From the NCBI RefSeq assembly GCF_000179915.2, contig NC_014963.1:310001-374000 (forward strand): a DNA stretch of 64,000 nt. Reading direction: 5' to 3'. Position 1 is the stretch's first letter. Each line of letters opens with the position of its first letter. Source of the stretch: Terriglobus saanensis SP1PR4. GTDB lineage: Bacteria; Acidobacteriota; Terriglobia; Terriglobales; Acidobacteriaceae. Shown here in pieces: positions 36,511 through 44,476 of the stretch. The position numbers were made by a program, and so were the translations under genes. Under the pieces are notes generated by a model. It was not told the DNA's origin. It saw only the letters and a list, made by a program, of their open reading frames with translations, and did not search any database.

Positions 36511-38021
36511 ATTCTCCGCATCTGAAGGTCCTTCTGGTGGAAGACAATCCAGACGATGCTGCCCTGTTGGAGCGGCATTTGCGGAGGAATGGTTTTTTGC
36601 CCGATATGACTCGGGTTGAGACCGCTTCCGCGATGCAGGCCTCGCTGAATACTTCCCTCCCTGACATTGTCCTTGGTGACTACAACCTCCCGAACTTCAG
36701 CGGACCCGAGGCGTTGCGGTTGCTGAAAATCTCCGGACTGGATATCCCCTTCATCATGCTCTCGGGCGCGGTCTCGGAACAGACCGCAGTGGATTCCATG
36801 CGGGCCGGAGCGCAGGATTACGTCTCCAAGCAGAACCTGACGCGTCTGGTTCCGGCGGTCGAACGTGAGCTGAAGGAGGCCAGCGGTCGGCGCAACAAGC
36901 TTGCCGCCGAAGTCGCTCTGCGGGCCAGTGAAGCGCGTTTCCACCATCTTGTGGATGCGATGCCGATGGGGCTTCTGCTCAACGACGGCAAAGGCAGAAT
37001 CTCTTATGCAAACCAGGCCATTGCACGACTGCTCGGCCGGTCGGTAGAGGATCTTACCTCCGGCAATGTAGTGGTGGACAGTGTGTGTGCGGATATCCTG
37101 CCTGCTCAGATGGCCTGTACTGTCGATGGCATTTCGAATGCCGCGCCCTTCGAGTCGGTCTGTCAGACGGAGAATGGAACTACGATCGACGCACTCATTG
37201 GCGTGACCCTGCTAAATCCCGAGGCAAGCTCGGAGACCTGGCAGTTTGCGGCTTTTGTCGCCGACCTGTCGCTCCAGAAGAAGAGCCAGGAAGCGCTGCG
37301 GCAGACCGAGAAGCTGGCCGTAGCTGGCCGGTTTGCGGCTTCCATCGCCCATGAAATTAACAATCCGCTGGAGGCGATCACGAACTGCCTCTATCTGGTG
37401 ATGCAGACAGACCTCCCGGACGATGCGCGTGGCTACGTCGACCTGGCGCAGCAGGAGCTGGACCGCGTCTCGCAGATCACGGTGCAGACGCTGCGGTTCT
37501 TCCGCGGCTCTACAAGGCAGGGCGCGACCGACCTGCGCGAGTTGATCGACACGGTAGTGACCTTGCTGGAGTCGCGTCTGCAGAGAGCGCAGATCGAGGT
37601 GGTGCGGGAGTTTCGCACGCAAGCCAGCGTCGTGGCGCAGGGCGGAGAGATCCGGCAGGTGGTCGCGAATCTCGTAGGCAATGCCATGGATGCCATGACG
37701 AAGGGCGGACGTCTGATTCTTCGGACCGCCGATGGTGTCAACCGGACGACGGGCGAGCGGGGCGTTGTGCTCACCGTGGCGGACGGCGGTTCCGGTATGG
37801 ACCAATTCACACTCGACCGGATCTTTGAGCCGTTTTTTTCAACCAAAGGGATTACGGGCACCGGCCTGGGGCTATGGATCTCGCAGGAGATTGTGGCCAA
37901 GCACAGTGGCACGATGCGTGTGCGCAGCAAGCCGGGCGCGGGTACGGTGTTCCGTTTGTTTCTCCCTGCGCTGGGTGTCGTGGCTGGTTCTGAGTCTAAG
38001 CCTCGGACAGAGATCCGCTAA
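36495..38021 (+). CDS. Hybrid receiver-PAS-histidine kinase
   Basis: Start ATG 36495 lies inside the preceding gene. The 508-residue protein has an N-terminal receiver (LLVEDNPDDAALLERHLRR, VLGDYNLPNFSGPEALRLL, QDYVSKQNLT), a PAS domain (about residues 140-250), and a kinase core: FAASIAHEINNPLEAITNCL (His box), VVANLVGNAMDAM, VADGGSGM and FFSTKGITGTGLGLWIS. It has no membrane segment. It can thus accept a phosphate from the CHASE3 kinase and also autophosphorylate. No DNA-binding output appears in the operon, so downstream targets are elsewhere. Confidence 0.9.
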   Translation: MSAGLDSPHLKVLLVEDNPDDAALLERHLRRNGFLPDMTRVETASAMQASLNTSLPDIVLGDYNLPNFSGPEALRLLKISGLDIPFIMLSGAVSEQTAVDSMRAGAQDYVSKQNLTRLVPAVERELKEASGRRNKLAAEVALRASEARFHHLVDAMPMGLLLNDGKGRISYANQAIARLLGRSVEDLTSGNVVVDSVCADILPAQMACTVDGISNAAPFESVCQTENGTTIDALIGVTLLNPEASSETWQFAAFVADLSLQKKSQEALRQTEKLAVAGRFAASIAHEINNPLEAITNCLYLVMQTDLPDDARGYVDLAQQELDRVSQITVQTLRFFRGSTRQGATDLRELIDTVVTLLESRLQRAQIEVVREFRTQASVVAQGGEIRQVVANLVGNAMDAMTKGGRLILRTADGVNRTTGERGVVLTVADGGSGMDQFTLDRIFEPFFSTKGITGTGLGLWISQEIVAKHSGTMRVRSKPGAGTVFRLFLPALGVVAGSESKPRTEIR

Positions 38022-38049
38022 TGTAAATTGCCTGACGCTGTAGACCACG

Positions 38050-38979
38050 CTATCGCTGTTCCTGCATCGGCGGTGGAGGAGTCGCTCCGGCGGCATTGAG
38101 CGCGTTGTCAACCATCTCGAAGACGAAGGAGATCGGCACGGCTCCATCGATCTTCATCCCATTGATAAAGAAGGTCGGAGTCCTGTAGACCCCCAGCTTT
38201 TTTCCCGAATCGATATTTGCATTCTCAAGCGTTGTGTCCTGTTTCTTAATGCACGCTCTAAGAGCCGACTCATCCACATGGAAGAGATGACCTTCGTTGA
38301 TTACCACGGTATCGAGTTCCTCTTCCGCTTTGGCGAGTAAGTGTTCGGCGCCGCCATACTCCCCTGCGTGAGCATGGATCTGATCCACGGCTGCCCAGTA
38401 GCCTTGTGCGTTCTCCGCTCCTAAACAATCCACATCCACCGCTGCGTGCATGGCCCATAGGTGGCCTTCGAGGGGAAAGCTGCGATACGCGATCCGCACC
38501 TGATTCTTGTATCGATCCATCAACGCCGGAAATAACGCTGCATGGAGGCGCGCACAATAAGGACATTCGAGGTCGTCATAACTGACGATCACCACCGGAG
38601 CATCCAATGGCCCGCCCCGAGCCGGGCGATCTTCCGTAGAAAGCTTCAGCTTCGGGTCCACGGCAATGTCGTATGTCATGAACTGTGCCACGCGCGTGCC
38701 ATCGTTAGACACCAGCAAAGGAATGTCTCCCTTGTCGGTGCTCAGGCTGCTACTGAAGTGCGCCTGAATGCGGTCGTAGCCGGGAACTTCGCTCGCGCTT
38801 CGTGGCCCGAAGCTGATGCTCGAAGCGGGCGGAAACTCCATTTTGGAGCGGAGCATCGACTCGATACGGTGCGCGAGCTCAGGAGAAATATTCGGTGCGG
38901 CACTCTGTCCGTGGGATGAACCAAGGGATAGAAGAGTCAGGGCGAAGAGGATCGAAGATCTCGCTGTGCGGTGAAGCAT
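38050..38979 (-). CDS. Exported DsbA-like thioredoxin-fold protein
   Basis: The 309-residue protein has a signal peptide, an N-terminal region of about 120 residues with no family I can name, and a C-terminal DsbA/thioredoxin domain with the active-site CPYC in DDLECPYCARLHAAL and the cis-proline loop RTPTFFINGMKIDGAVP. It probably acts as a periplasmic thiol oxidase or isomerase. The last residues are Pro-rich. It converges with the hybrid kinase operon. Confidence 0.85.
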   Translation of the reverse strand: MLHRTARSSILFALTLLSLGSSHGQSAAPNISPELAHRIESMLRSKMEFPPASSISFGPRSASEVPGYDRIQAHFSSSLSTDKGDIPLLVSNDGTRVAQFMTYDIAVDPKLKLSTEDRPARGGPLDAPVVIVSYDDLECPYCARLHAALFPALMDRYKNQVRIAYRSFPLEGHLWAMHAAVDVDCLGAENAQGYWAAVDQIHAHAGEYGGAEHLLAKAEEELDTVVINEGHLFHVDESALRACIKKQDTTLENANIDSGKKLGVYRTPTFFINGMKIDGAVPISFVFEMVDNALNAAGATPPPPMQEQR

Positions 38980-39021
38980 GGCGACATTATTTCAAGCCCG
39001 AAGCCATGTGGGTCTTGATCT

Positions 39022-39840
39022 CTATGGTTGCTCGTCGGGTTTGAAGCGGACCGAAACGGGAATCGCAATACCGTGCTCGATGCGGTACCGCGCCTCGACC
39101 ATCCCAAGACCACCGCAGGCATGGCACTTCGGATCTCCTTCTTGAACCCAACTCTTCAGTTCAGCCTTTTCCGGGTGGAGCGCCCAGCAATTGGGAGTGT
39201 AGCCGCTGTTTTTTGGAATGACGCGATAAATTGCTTGCGCTAGTGGAGAGAAATCCACCAGGTGCACACCCGCTTTGTCGAACCACCAGTAGCCGTCGTC
39301 GCAACCTCCGCCATTTCCGGAATCTCGATCGTATGTTCCCAGAATGGCATTGGGCCCAACACCATAGATTGCAGCGTCTTTCAGTGGTGGATTGGTACCG
39401 TATTCCGACTGCAGCCTGTAGATTTCTTCGTACTCGTTCCCGGTTTTAACTAACAGGCTCTTCCATTGCGTGGGAGGGATGTCGGTGCTTTTCCAACCTA
39501 AAGAAACGAGGCGAGGACCGGGTTCGATTGTGGTCATGATCTGTACGATCCGGTGCCCGGAGATTGATCCGAGATACGTGACCTTTTGCTGGATACGATA
39601 GTCTCCCGAGGTAACGATGTGTCCGTCCGGTGCCGTTCTACTGAGCATCAGGTCGCCACTTGCATCCAGCCGGAGCGGGTTCTGTGTCCACCATGAGAGC
39701 GGATGTGGAACGGGCGTATCCGGCGTTCCGCCTTTTGCTGTGTAAACCTGGCGCGGTACCTGCCCAGAAAGAAACGCTGTAGCCACGGTAAGCAACACCG
39801 TGGCTACAAGGCGAGATAAAGATAAAGTGGCTGGCAGCAC
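39022..39840 (-). CDS. Exported protein of unknown function with a CxxC motif
   Basis: The 272-residue protein has an N-terminal hydrophobic signal segment (LVATVLLTVATAFLSG). A run rich in Gly, Cys and Asp (NGGGCDDGYWWFD) lies in the middle, and a KCHACGGLGMVEARY segment, similar to a DnaJ-type zinc motif, lies near the end. I do not recognise the family. It is 42 bases from the DsbA-like gene on the same strand, so a redox-related role is conceivable but unproven. Confidence 0.55.
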   Translation of the reverse strand: MLPATLSLSRLVATVLLTVATAFLSGQVPRQVYTAKGGTPDTPVPHPLSWWTQNPLRLDASGDLMLSRTAPDGHIVTSGDYRIQQKVTYLGSISGHRIVQIMTTIEPGPRLVSLGWKSTDIPPTQWKSLLVKTGNEYEEIYRLQSEYGTNPPLKDAAIYGVGPNAILGTYDRDSGNGGGCDDGYWWFDKAGVHLVDFSPLAQAIYRVIPKNSGYTPNCWALHPEKAELKSWVQEGDPKCHACGGLGMVEARYRIEHGIAIPVSVRFKPDEQP

Positions 39841-39864
39841 GTGGCACCCTGCTCCTGCACACCT

Positions 39865-40638
39865 TTATACATATTCTTTTCTTTCTGTCTCTTCCTTTGT
39901 TTTAGCGATGTAGTGTCGTTTGGAATAAGCAAGCGCAGCGGCTTCCTTCAGAAGCTCGGCGACCTCTTCCGGTTTGTTCAGCATTAGTTCATGACCGGAG
40001 TCGATCGTTCGGGTGACCCAGGTCGGATCGGCACTGGCCCGATCGTAGAATCCGCGGAACCCGTTCGGCTCCCAACCGGTGGCCAGGGCATAGATCTTTG
40101 TCTTAATCTTGTCCTGGTTTCCTCGCAGGCGGATGGCTTCAGTCTGCGAGGCGATAGGGTGGGGTGTACTCATCCGGTCGACCCAGGCGCGGTCCTGCAG
40201 ATTCGTCTGAATGAATTCCGTGGAGATCGGAGGAAGGCTGAAACCGCCGGATTGGCCAGCATTCTTGATATTGGCCAACTGCATCGCCTCCGGATTGAGC
40301 GTGAAGATGGAGTCGCCATTCTGCGGTAAGAAGGCGTCCAGATAAACCAGCGCATCGATCCGTTCGCTGATCTGGTTGGCTACGCCTGTGATCACCATGC
40401 CGCTGTAAGAAGCGCCGCAGAGGATGACTTCGCTGAGTTCTTCAAAGCGAATAAGACTGACGATGTCCTGAATATGCGTGGAGAGGTTGATCCCGGCGTG
40501 CAGTAAATGACTGCGATCCGCCAAGCCAGTCAGGGTTGGAGTGTAGACCTCGTGTCCCGCATCCCGGAGCTGGCGAGCTACGCGCTTCCAGGTCCAACCT
40601 CCACGCCATGCTGCGTGCACTAAAACAAAATTTGCCAT
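39865..40638 (-). CDS. Alpha/beta hydrolase (EstC/salicylate-esterase type), paralog 1
   Basis: The 257-residue protein has the alpha/beta hydrolase fold: ANFVLVHAAWRGGWTWKRV, nucleophile elbow GASYSG, and a C-terminal catalytic His in IDSGHELML. The THIQDIVSLI stretch is typical of EstC and plant methylesterase-like hydrolases. It is very similar to the next gene upstream (40704-41420) and is likely a tandem duplicate. Its C-terminus (ALAYSKRHYIAKTKEE) extends past the paralog's. The substrate is unknown. Confidence 0.85.
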   Translation of the reverse strand: MANFVLVHAAWRGGWTWKRVARQLRDAGHEVYTPTLTGLADRSHLLHAGINLSTHIQDIVSLIRFEELSEVILCGASYSGMVITGVANQISERIDALVYLDAFLPQNGDSIFTLNPEAMQLANIKNAGQSGGFSLPPISTEFIQTNLQDRAWVDRMSTPHPIASQTEAIRLRGNQDKIKTKIYALATGWEPNGFRGFYDRASADPTWVTRTIDSGHELMLNKPEEVAELLKEAAALAYSKRHYIAKTKEETERKEYV

Positions 40639-40703
40639 GCGCTTCCTTCTATCAATAAGAACCGCAGGCTGATGCTTTTATTCCGTTTGTACGGTTCGCC
40701 TCG

Positions 40704-41420
40704 TTACCTTGACCGTACAAGAACAGCGGCTTCCTTGAGAAGTGCGACTACCTCTTCCGGCTTTTCCTGTGCGATGTCATGTCCACAGTCGATAGCTCTC
40801 GGGATCCATGCGGGATCATTCTTTACCTGATCGTAGAACTTGCCTAAGCCCAGCTGGTCGCTCGTGGACATGAGATAGATCTTTGTCTTGATTTTGTTCT
40901 GGTTTCCCTTCAGACGGATTGCTTCCGTGAAGGTGGCAAGCGACTGTGGTGAACCATGATCCACCGGCGAAGGATCTCTTCCATCCGCCGGAATTGTGTC
41001 AGGCGTGAGGGGCGAAATGGAATAACCGCCGTGGAGCGCTGCGTTATTTATGACGGCCACCCGTAAAGCTTCTGGAGCCAGAGCAAATCCGGACTCGCCG
41101 TCCTGCGGTACGATGCCTTCGAGATAGACCAGGGCCGCGATCCGCTCGCTGATCCGATCCGCCACTCCGGTAATCACCATTCCGCCATACGAGGCGCCGC
41201 AGAGCACCACTTCGTTGAGGTCTTCATACTGAATGAGGCTGACGATGTCCTGAATATGGGTGGAGAGATTGACGCCGGCATGAGAGAGGTGACTGCGGTC
41301 TCCCAGGCCCGTTAAGGACGGAGCATAGACCTCGTGTCCTTCTGCGCGAAGCCGGCGAACGATTCGCCTCCAGATCAAACTTCCACGCCATCCGCCGTGA
41401 ACCAAAACAAAGTTCGCCAT
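40704..41420 (-). CDS. Alpha/beta hydrolase (EstC type), paralog 2
   Basis: The 238-residue protein has the same start and motifs as its neighbour (ANFVLVHGGWRG, GASYGG, DCGHDIAQEKPEEVVALLKEA). Only the middle cap region differs strongly. The two genes are 65 bases apart on one strand, so a duplication and divergence within one operon is likely. The cap difference suggests different substrates. Confidence 0.85.
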   Translation of the reverse strand: MANFVLVHGGWRGSLIWRRIVRRLRAEGHEVYAPSLTGLGDRSHLSHAGVNLSTHIQDIVSLIQYEDLNEVVLCGASYGGMVITGVADRISERIAALVYLEGIVPQDGESGFALAPEALRVAVINNAALHGGYSISPLTPDTIPADGRDPSPVDHGSPQSLATFTEAIRLKGNQNKIKTKIYLMSTSDQLGLGKFYDQVKNDPAWIPRAIDCGHDIAQEKPEEVVALLKEAAVLVRSR

Positions 41421-41520
41421 ACGCCTCGCCTTTCAAAGAACTCTTGGGAGAGTTCCTTTTGGTAAGACATTCCTGGCTGGGTATTATTCCATCGGTGCAC
41501 GGGTGGGCGTAGCTTCTTTT

Positions 41521-41656
41521 GTCATCCGCAGCGTAGCGAAGGGATCTGCTTTTATCAGGAACGTCGCCCCAAAGTGAACTTACTCGGAGATCAGGTTTGT
41601 GCGCTCCGCGCGACCCCACCCTTTCGCGATAAAGCCGCGAAAGAATGGGGCACGGG
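41521..41656. repeat. Dispersed palindromic repeat, copy 5 (A2 + A1)
   Basis: GTCATCCGCAGCGTAGCG with AAGGGATCTGC (A2), a longer centre of about 40 bases, then GTGCGCTCCGCGCGACCCCA and GCGAAAGAATGGGGCACGGG (A1). The GTGCCCC end lies two bases from the stop of the ThuA-like gene (41659). Confidence 0.85.
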
Positions 41657-41658
41657 AC

Positions 41659-42522
41659 CTACTGCTTCTTCATATTTCCAAGCCAGAGCAGCCCATCTTC
41701 GAAGATGTGGTTCTGGGTCTCGTTGGTGAAGATCTTGTCGCCGTGGCCCATATTGACGTAGAGCATCCTGTACTTCGTGTTGGTCCAGACGACGGGCATG
41801 TCTCCGGAGAGGAGACGGTCTTTGAAGCCGAGCGGATAGTTGGCGGGATCGAAGCTGATGAGCACCTTGACGTTCGCGTTCGCGCGGGCGCTGGGCTTCC
41901 AGACGTACCACTCGTTCGAAGGCGCGAGGAATGTGGCAGGGAGGCGGTGGGTCACGGGATGATCTCGGACATCGACGATGAGCTGCGCGGGGAGCGGTGG
42001 CCAGTTGTTGGCGTTGAAGACCGCGCCTCCGAAGAAATCCACGAACCAGCGCCACTTGGTATCCCTGTCGTTGTAGCCCGAAACATGCGATCCCAGCCAC
42101 CCGCCGCCATGGTTCATATAGCTTTCAAAGGCCGTGCGCTGCGCGTCGGTGTGGGGCTGGTCGTTGAGCCAGAGAACGACATCGACGTGAGCGAGGGTCT
42201 CGGGGTTGAGTTCCTTCCAGTCCGTGGTCGCACGGAAGTCGAAGTGATCGCGGGCGGCCGCTTCGGTGTAGAAGGCGATGGCCTGCCGAGCGAAATCGGA
42301 GTGATCGGTTTCGCCGCCGGTGGTCCAGAAGGCTAAGGCGTGGAAGGTGGGTTGTTGGGCGGTGGCTGTGACGGTAAAGAGAGCGAGCACAAGGGCGACA
42401 AACCAAAGCCCACGTATTGCCCGATCGCTCTTCGAGCGAAAGATGCGCTTGGCGCATGCCCCCATTCTTTCGCGATAAGGCTGCGAAAGAATGGGGCACG
42501 AGTTCAAGTTGTTCTTCCTCAT
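41659..42522 (-). CDS. Exported ThuA-domain protein; N-terminus contains a repeat element
   Basis: From ATG 42522, which overlaps the TGA of the upstream ThuA gene (ATGA), the product has 287 residues. Residues about 8-34 are encoded by a palindromic repeat (42421-42499). The hydrophobic core GLWFVALVLALFTVTATAQ follows, then a ThuA domain (TTGGETDHSDFARQAI, GGGWLGSHVSGYNDRD, PVVWTNTKYRMLYVNMGHG). ThuA domains are glutamine-amidotransferase-like folds of unclear sugar-related function. ATG 42465, inside the repeat, is the other possible start; no start lies between repeat and core. Confidence 0.75.
   Translation of the reverse strand: MRKNNLNSCPILSQPYRERMGACAKRIFRSKSDRAIRGLWFVALVLALFTVTATAQQPTFHALAFWTTGGETDHSDFARQAIAFYTEAAARDHFDFRATTDWKELNPETLAHVDVVLWLNDQPHTDAQRTAFESYMNHGGGWLGSHVSGYNDRDTKWRWFVDFFGGAVFNANNWPPLPAQLIVDVRDHPVTHRLPATFLAPSNEWYVWKPSARANANVKVLISFDPANYPLGFKDRLLSGDMPVVWTNTKYRMLYVNMGHGDKIFTNETQNHIFEDGLLWLGNMKKQ
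42421..42499. repeat. Dispersed palindromic repeat, copy 6 (A1 + C), inside a coding region
   Basis: On the minus strand GTGCCCCATTCTTTCGCAG and CGAAAGAATGGGG form the A1 hairpin. Then come two small hairpins (ATGCGCCAAGCGCAT and TCGCTCGAAGAGCGA), module C, also seen at 60141-60175. The element lies in the 5' part of the ThuA-like gene and 20 bases after the stop of the neighbouring ThuA gene. Confidence 0.8.
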
Positions 42523-43289
42523 TTGCCTGCTGCCCAGTAGATCGCGTTGTGAAAGAGCTTTTCTACATTGGGGTTCTGCAGCAGCTCGCCATGATGGCCA
42601 AACTGGAAATAGACGTTGCGGGCCTTGTAGTGCGTATTGGTCCAGATGACGGGATGGTCGCCCATCTTGACGGTGCGTGCGGGCGTGTAGCTGTCTTCGT
42701 CTACGTTGGCGAGTACATGCACGCTGGGACGCGGGGACTGGTCGTAGGTGTACCACTCATCGTTTTCTACCACGAAGGATTTAGGCAGGCCGCGCATCAC
42801 GGGATGGGTGGCGTCTTCGATGCGGACCGTGCCGGTGGCGAAGTCCGGAATGTAGCTCTTGAAGACGATGTTGCCCATGAACTCGTGGAAGAACGGCGAC
42901 ATCTCAAAGCCATCGAACTTGCCAAGAAGTGAGGCGTGATGGAAGCCGATCCAGCCGATCGTTCCTTGCTCCATTGTCTTTTTGAAGGCTGCTTCCGCAG
43001 TGGGAGTCCAGCGATAGGGTGGATAGTTGAGCTGGATGAAGACCTTGTGCTCAGCGAGGTAAGCATCGTTGATGGGATCGGTTGTGCGGATGTAGTCGAC
43101 GGCGAAACCCTCCGCGGCGCCGGTCTTTTCAAGCCATGCGATGGCGGCATCCACGAAGCCCTGGTGCAGGCCCTGTCCGGGTTCGGCTAGCGCAATCACG
43201 CGAAACTTGATCGGCTTCGTTTGTGCCGGAAGGCTGAAGGCGGTGACGAGTGCGAGGAGCGCAAGGGTACTTCGGAGCAGCTTCGACAT
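42519..43289 (-). CDS. Exported ThuA-domain protein
   Basis: I start at ATG 43289, with AGGA seven bases upstream and a good signal peptide (STLALLALVTAFSLPAQ). The 256-residue product has the ThuA fold: ALAEPGQGLHQGFVDAAIAWL, TIGWIGFHHASLLGKFDG, PVMRGLPKSFVVENDEWYTY and HPVIWTNTHYKARNVYFQFGHH. It is a paralog of the next gene. The two overlap by four bases and are probably co-expressed. The role is unknown; ThuA relatives often occur with sugar-uptake or dehydrogenase genes. Confidence 0.82.
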   Translation of the reverse strand: MSKLLRSTLALLALVTAFSLPAQTKPIKFRVIALAEPGQGLHQGFVDAAIAWLEKTGAAEGFAVDYIRTTDPINDAYLAEHKVFIQLNYPPYRWTPTAEAAFKKTMEQGTIGWIGFHHASLLGKFDGFEMSPFFHEFMGNIVFKSYIPDFATGTVRIEDATHPVMRGLPKSFVVENDEWYTYDQSPRPSVHVLANVDEDSYTPARTVKMGDHPVIWTNTHYKARNVYFQFGHHGELLQNPNVEKLFHNAIYWAAGK

Positions 43290-43402
43290 CGTGGAATTCC
43301 TCTGATGAGGGGAATGGTAAGGGAAGAGATGCTTCATGGCAAAAGAGAAGTATGGCAATTGTCCTGTCTTCATAAGGCGGAGCAGTGATAGCGTGGGTGT
43401 CC

Positions 43403-44476
43403 ATGAGAGATCGTTCGATTTGGATTCTGGTGGGGATGGGCTTGTTCCTGTGTGCTGCGCGAGGGCAGGAATCGGGCATGCAGTCAGGAACATTGCTTGC
43501 GGACCACGGCATCGCCTTTAACCGGGCAACAGGCAAGGTCTACGCCGTCGACCAGGAGCACGGCGCGGTGATGGTGATCGATGGCAGAACTGGCGTTGCG
43601 AAGCGTGTGACGGTCGGCACACATCCCGTCTGTGTAGCGGTCAATGCCGCGACTGGGCGAGTGTATGTGGCCAACGGCGGCAACGGCAACGTGAGCGTGC
43701 TGGATGGAGCGACCGACCAGGTGGTTGCCACGGTAAAGACCGACCGGCGTCCGTATTACGTGGGCGTCAACGAGGCGACGAACAAGGCGTTCGTGTCGAA
43801 CACCTTCAGCAGTGTGATGACGATCATCGACGGAGCGACGAACACCTCCAGGCAGCTTCCTGTGGGGTCGGGCGATGCGCTGATTGTCGATGGGAAGTCG
43901 GACAAGATCTATCTACTGGGTTATGAAGACCCGAACCTGCGCGTCATCGACGGCACCACCGGAGCGACAACACGGGAGCCCGTGGGCAGCGTACACGCCT
44001 GGGCTCCTGCAATCGATTCGGAGCGGCGTGTGTTGTATGTCACGCGATCTGGCACAGCTGACATTCTGGCGCTGGGCATGGACACGCACGAACACAAGGT
44101 GATCAAGGTGGGTAATATTCCGAGTGCCGTAGCGGTCGATGCGGCGACGCATCGTGTCTACGTGGCCAATTACGCGGACGACACCGTGAGCGTGATCGAC
44201 GGTGGACGCGTGATCGCAACGTTGAAGGTCGGCAGAAGTCCGCAGAGTATAGCGGTAGACGCGAAGCGGAGGCGCATCTATGTGGCGAACTTCCACGGCG
44301 ATAGTGTGACGGTGATCGATAGCGCGAACAATCGCGTGCTGGCGACGAAGCCTGCCGGAAGGAATCCATACGCGGTGGTGGTGGATGAGGCTGCGGGTAC
44401 GGTCTTTGTGGGGAACATGACGCGGCCCTCGTCCGAGGGCGCATCGGTGTTTACAAAGGTGGAATTGGGGCGTTGA
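43403..44476 (+). CDS. Exported YncE-like beta-propeller protein
   Basis: From ATG 43403 the product has a signal peptide (SIWILVGMGLFLCAARGQ) and a series of about seven blade repeats with signatures such as KVYAVDQEHGAVMVIDG, RVYVANGGNGNVSVLDG and RVYVANYADDTVSVIDG. These match the YVTN/YncE repeat family. It may bind DNA, peptide or surface ligands; no ligand can be assigned. GTG 43385 is an alternative start. Its 3' end overlaps the convergent GGDEF-EAL gene by 26 bases. Confidence 0.82.
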   Translation: MRDRSIWILVGMGLFLCAARGQESGMQSGTLLADHGIAFNRATGKVYAVDQEHGAVMVIDGRTGVAKRVTVGTHPVCVAVNAATGRVYVANGGNGNVSVLDGATDQVVATVKTDRRPYYVGVNEATNKAFVSNTFSSVMTIIDGATNTSRQLPVGSGDALIVDGKSDKIYLLGYEDPNLRVIDGTTGATTREPVGSVHAWAPAIDSERRVLYVTRSGTADILALGMDTHEHKVIKVGNIPSAVAVDAATHRVYVANYADDTVSVIDGGRVIATLKVGRSPQSIAVDAKRRRIYVANFHGDSVTVIDSANNRVLATKPAGRNPYAVVVDEAAGTVFVGNMTRPSSEGASVFTKVELGR

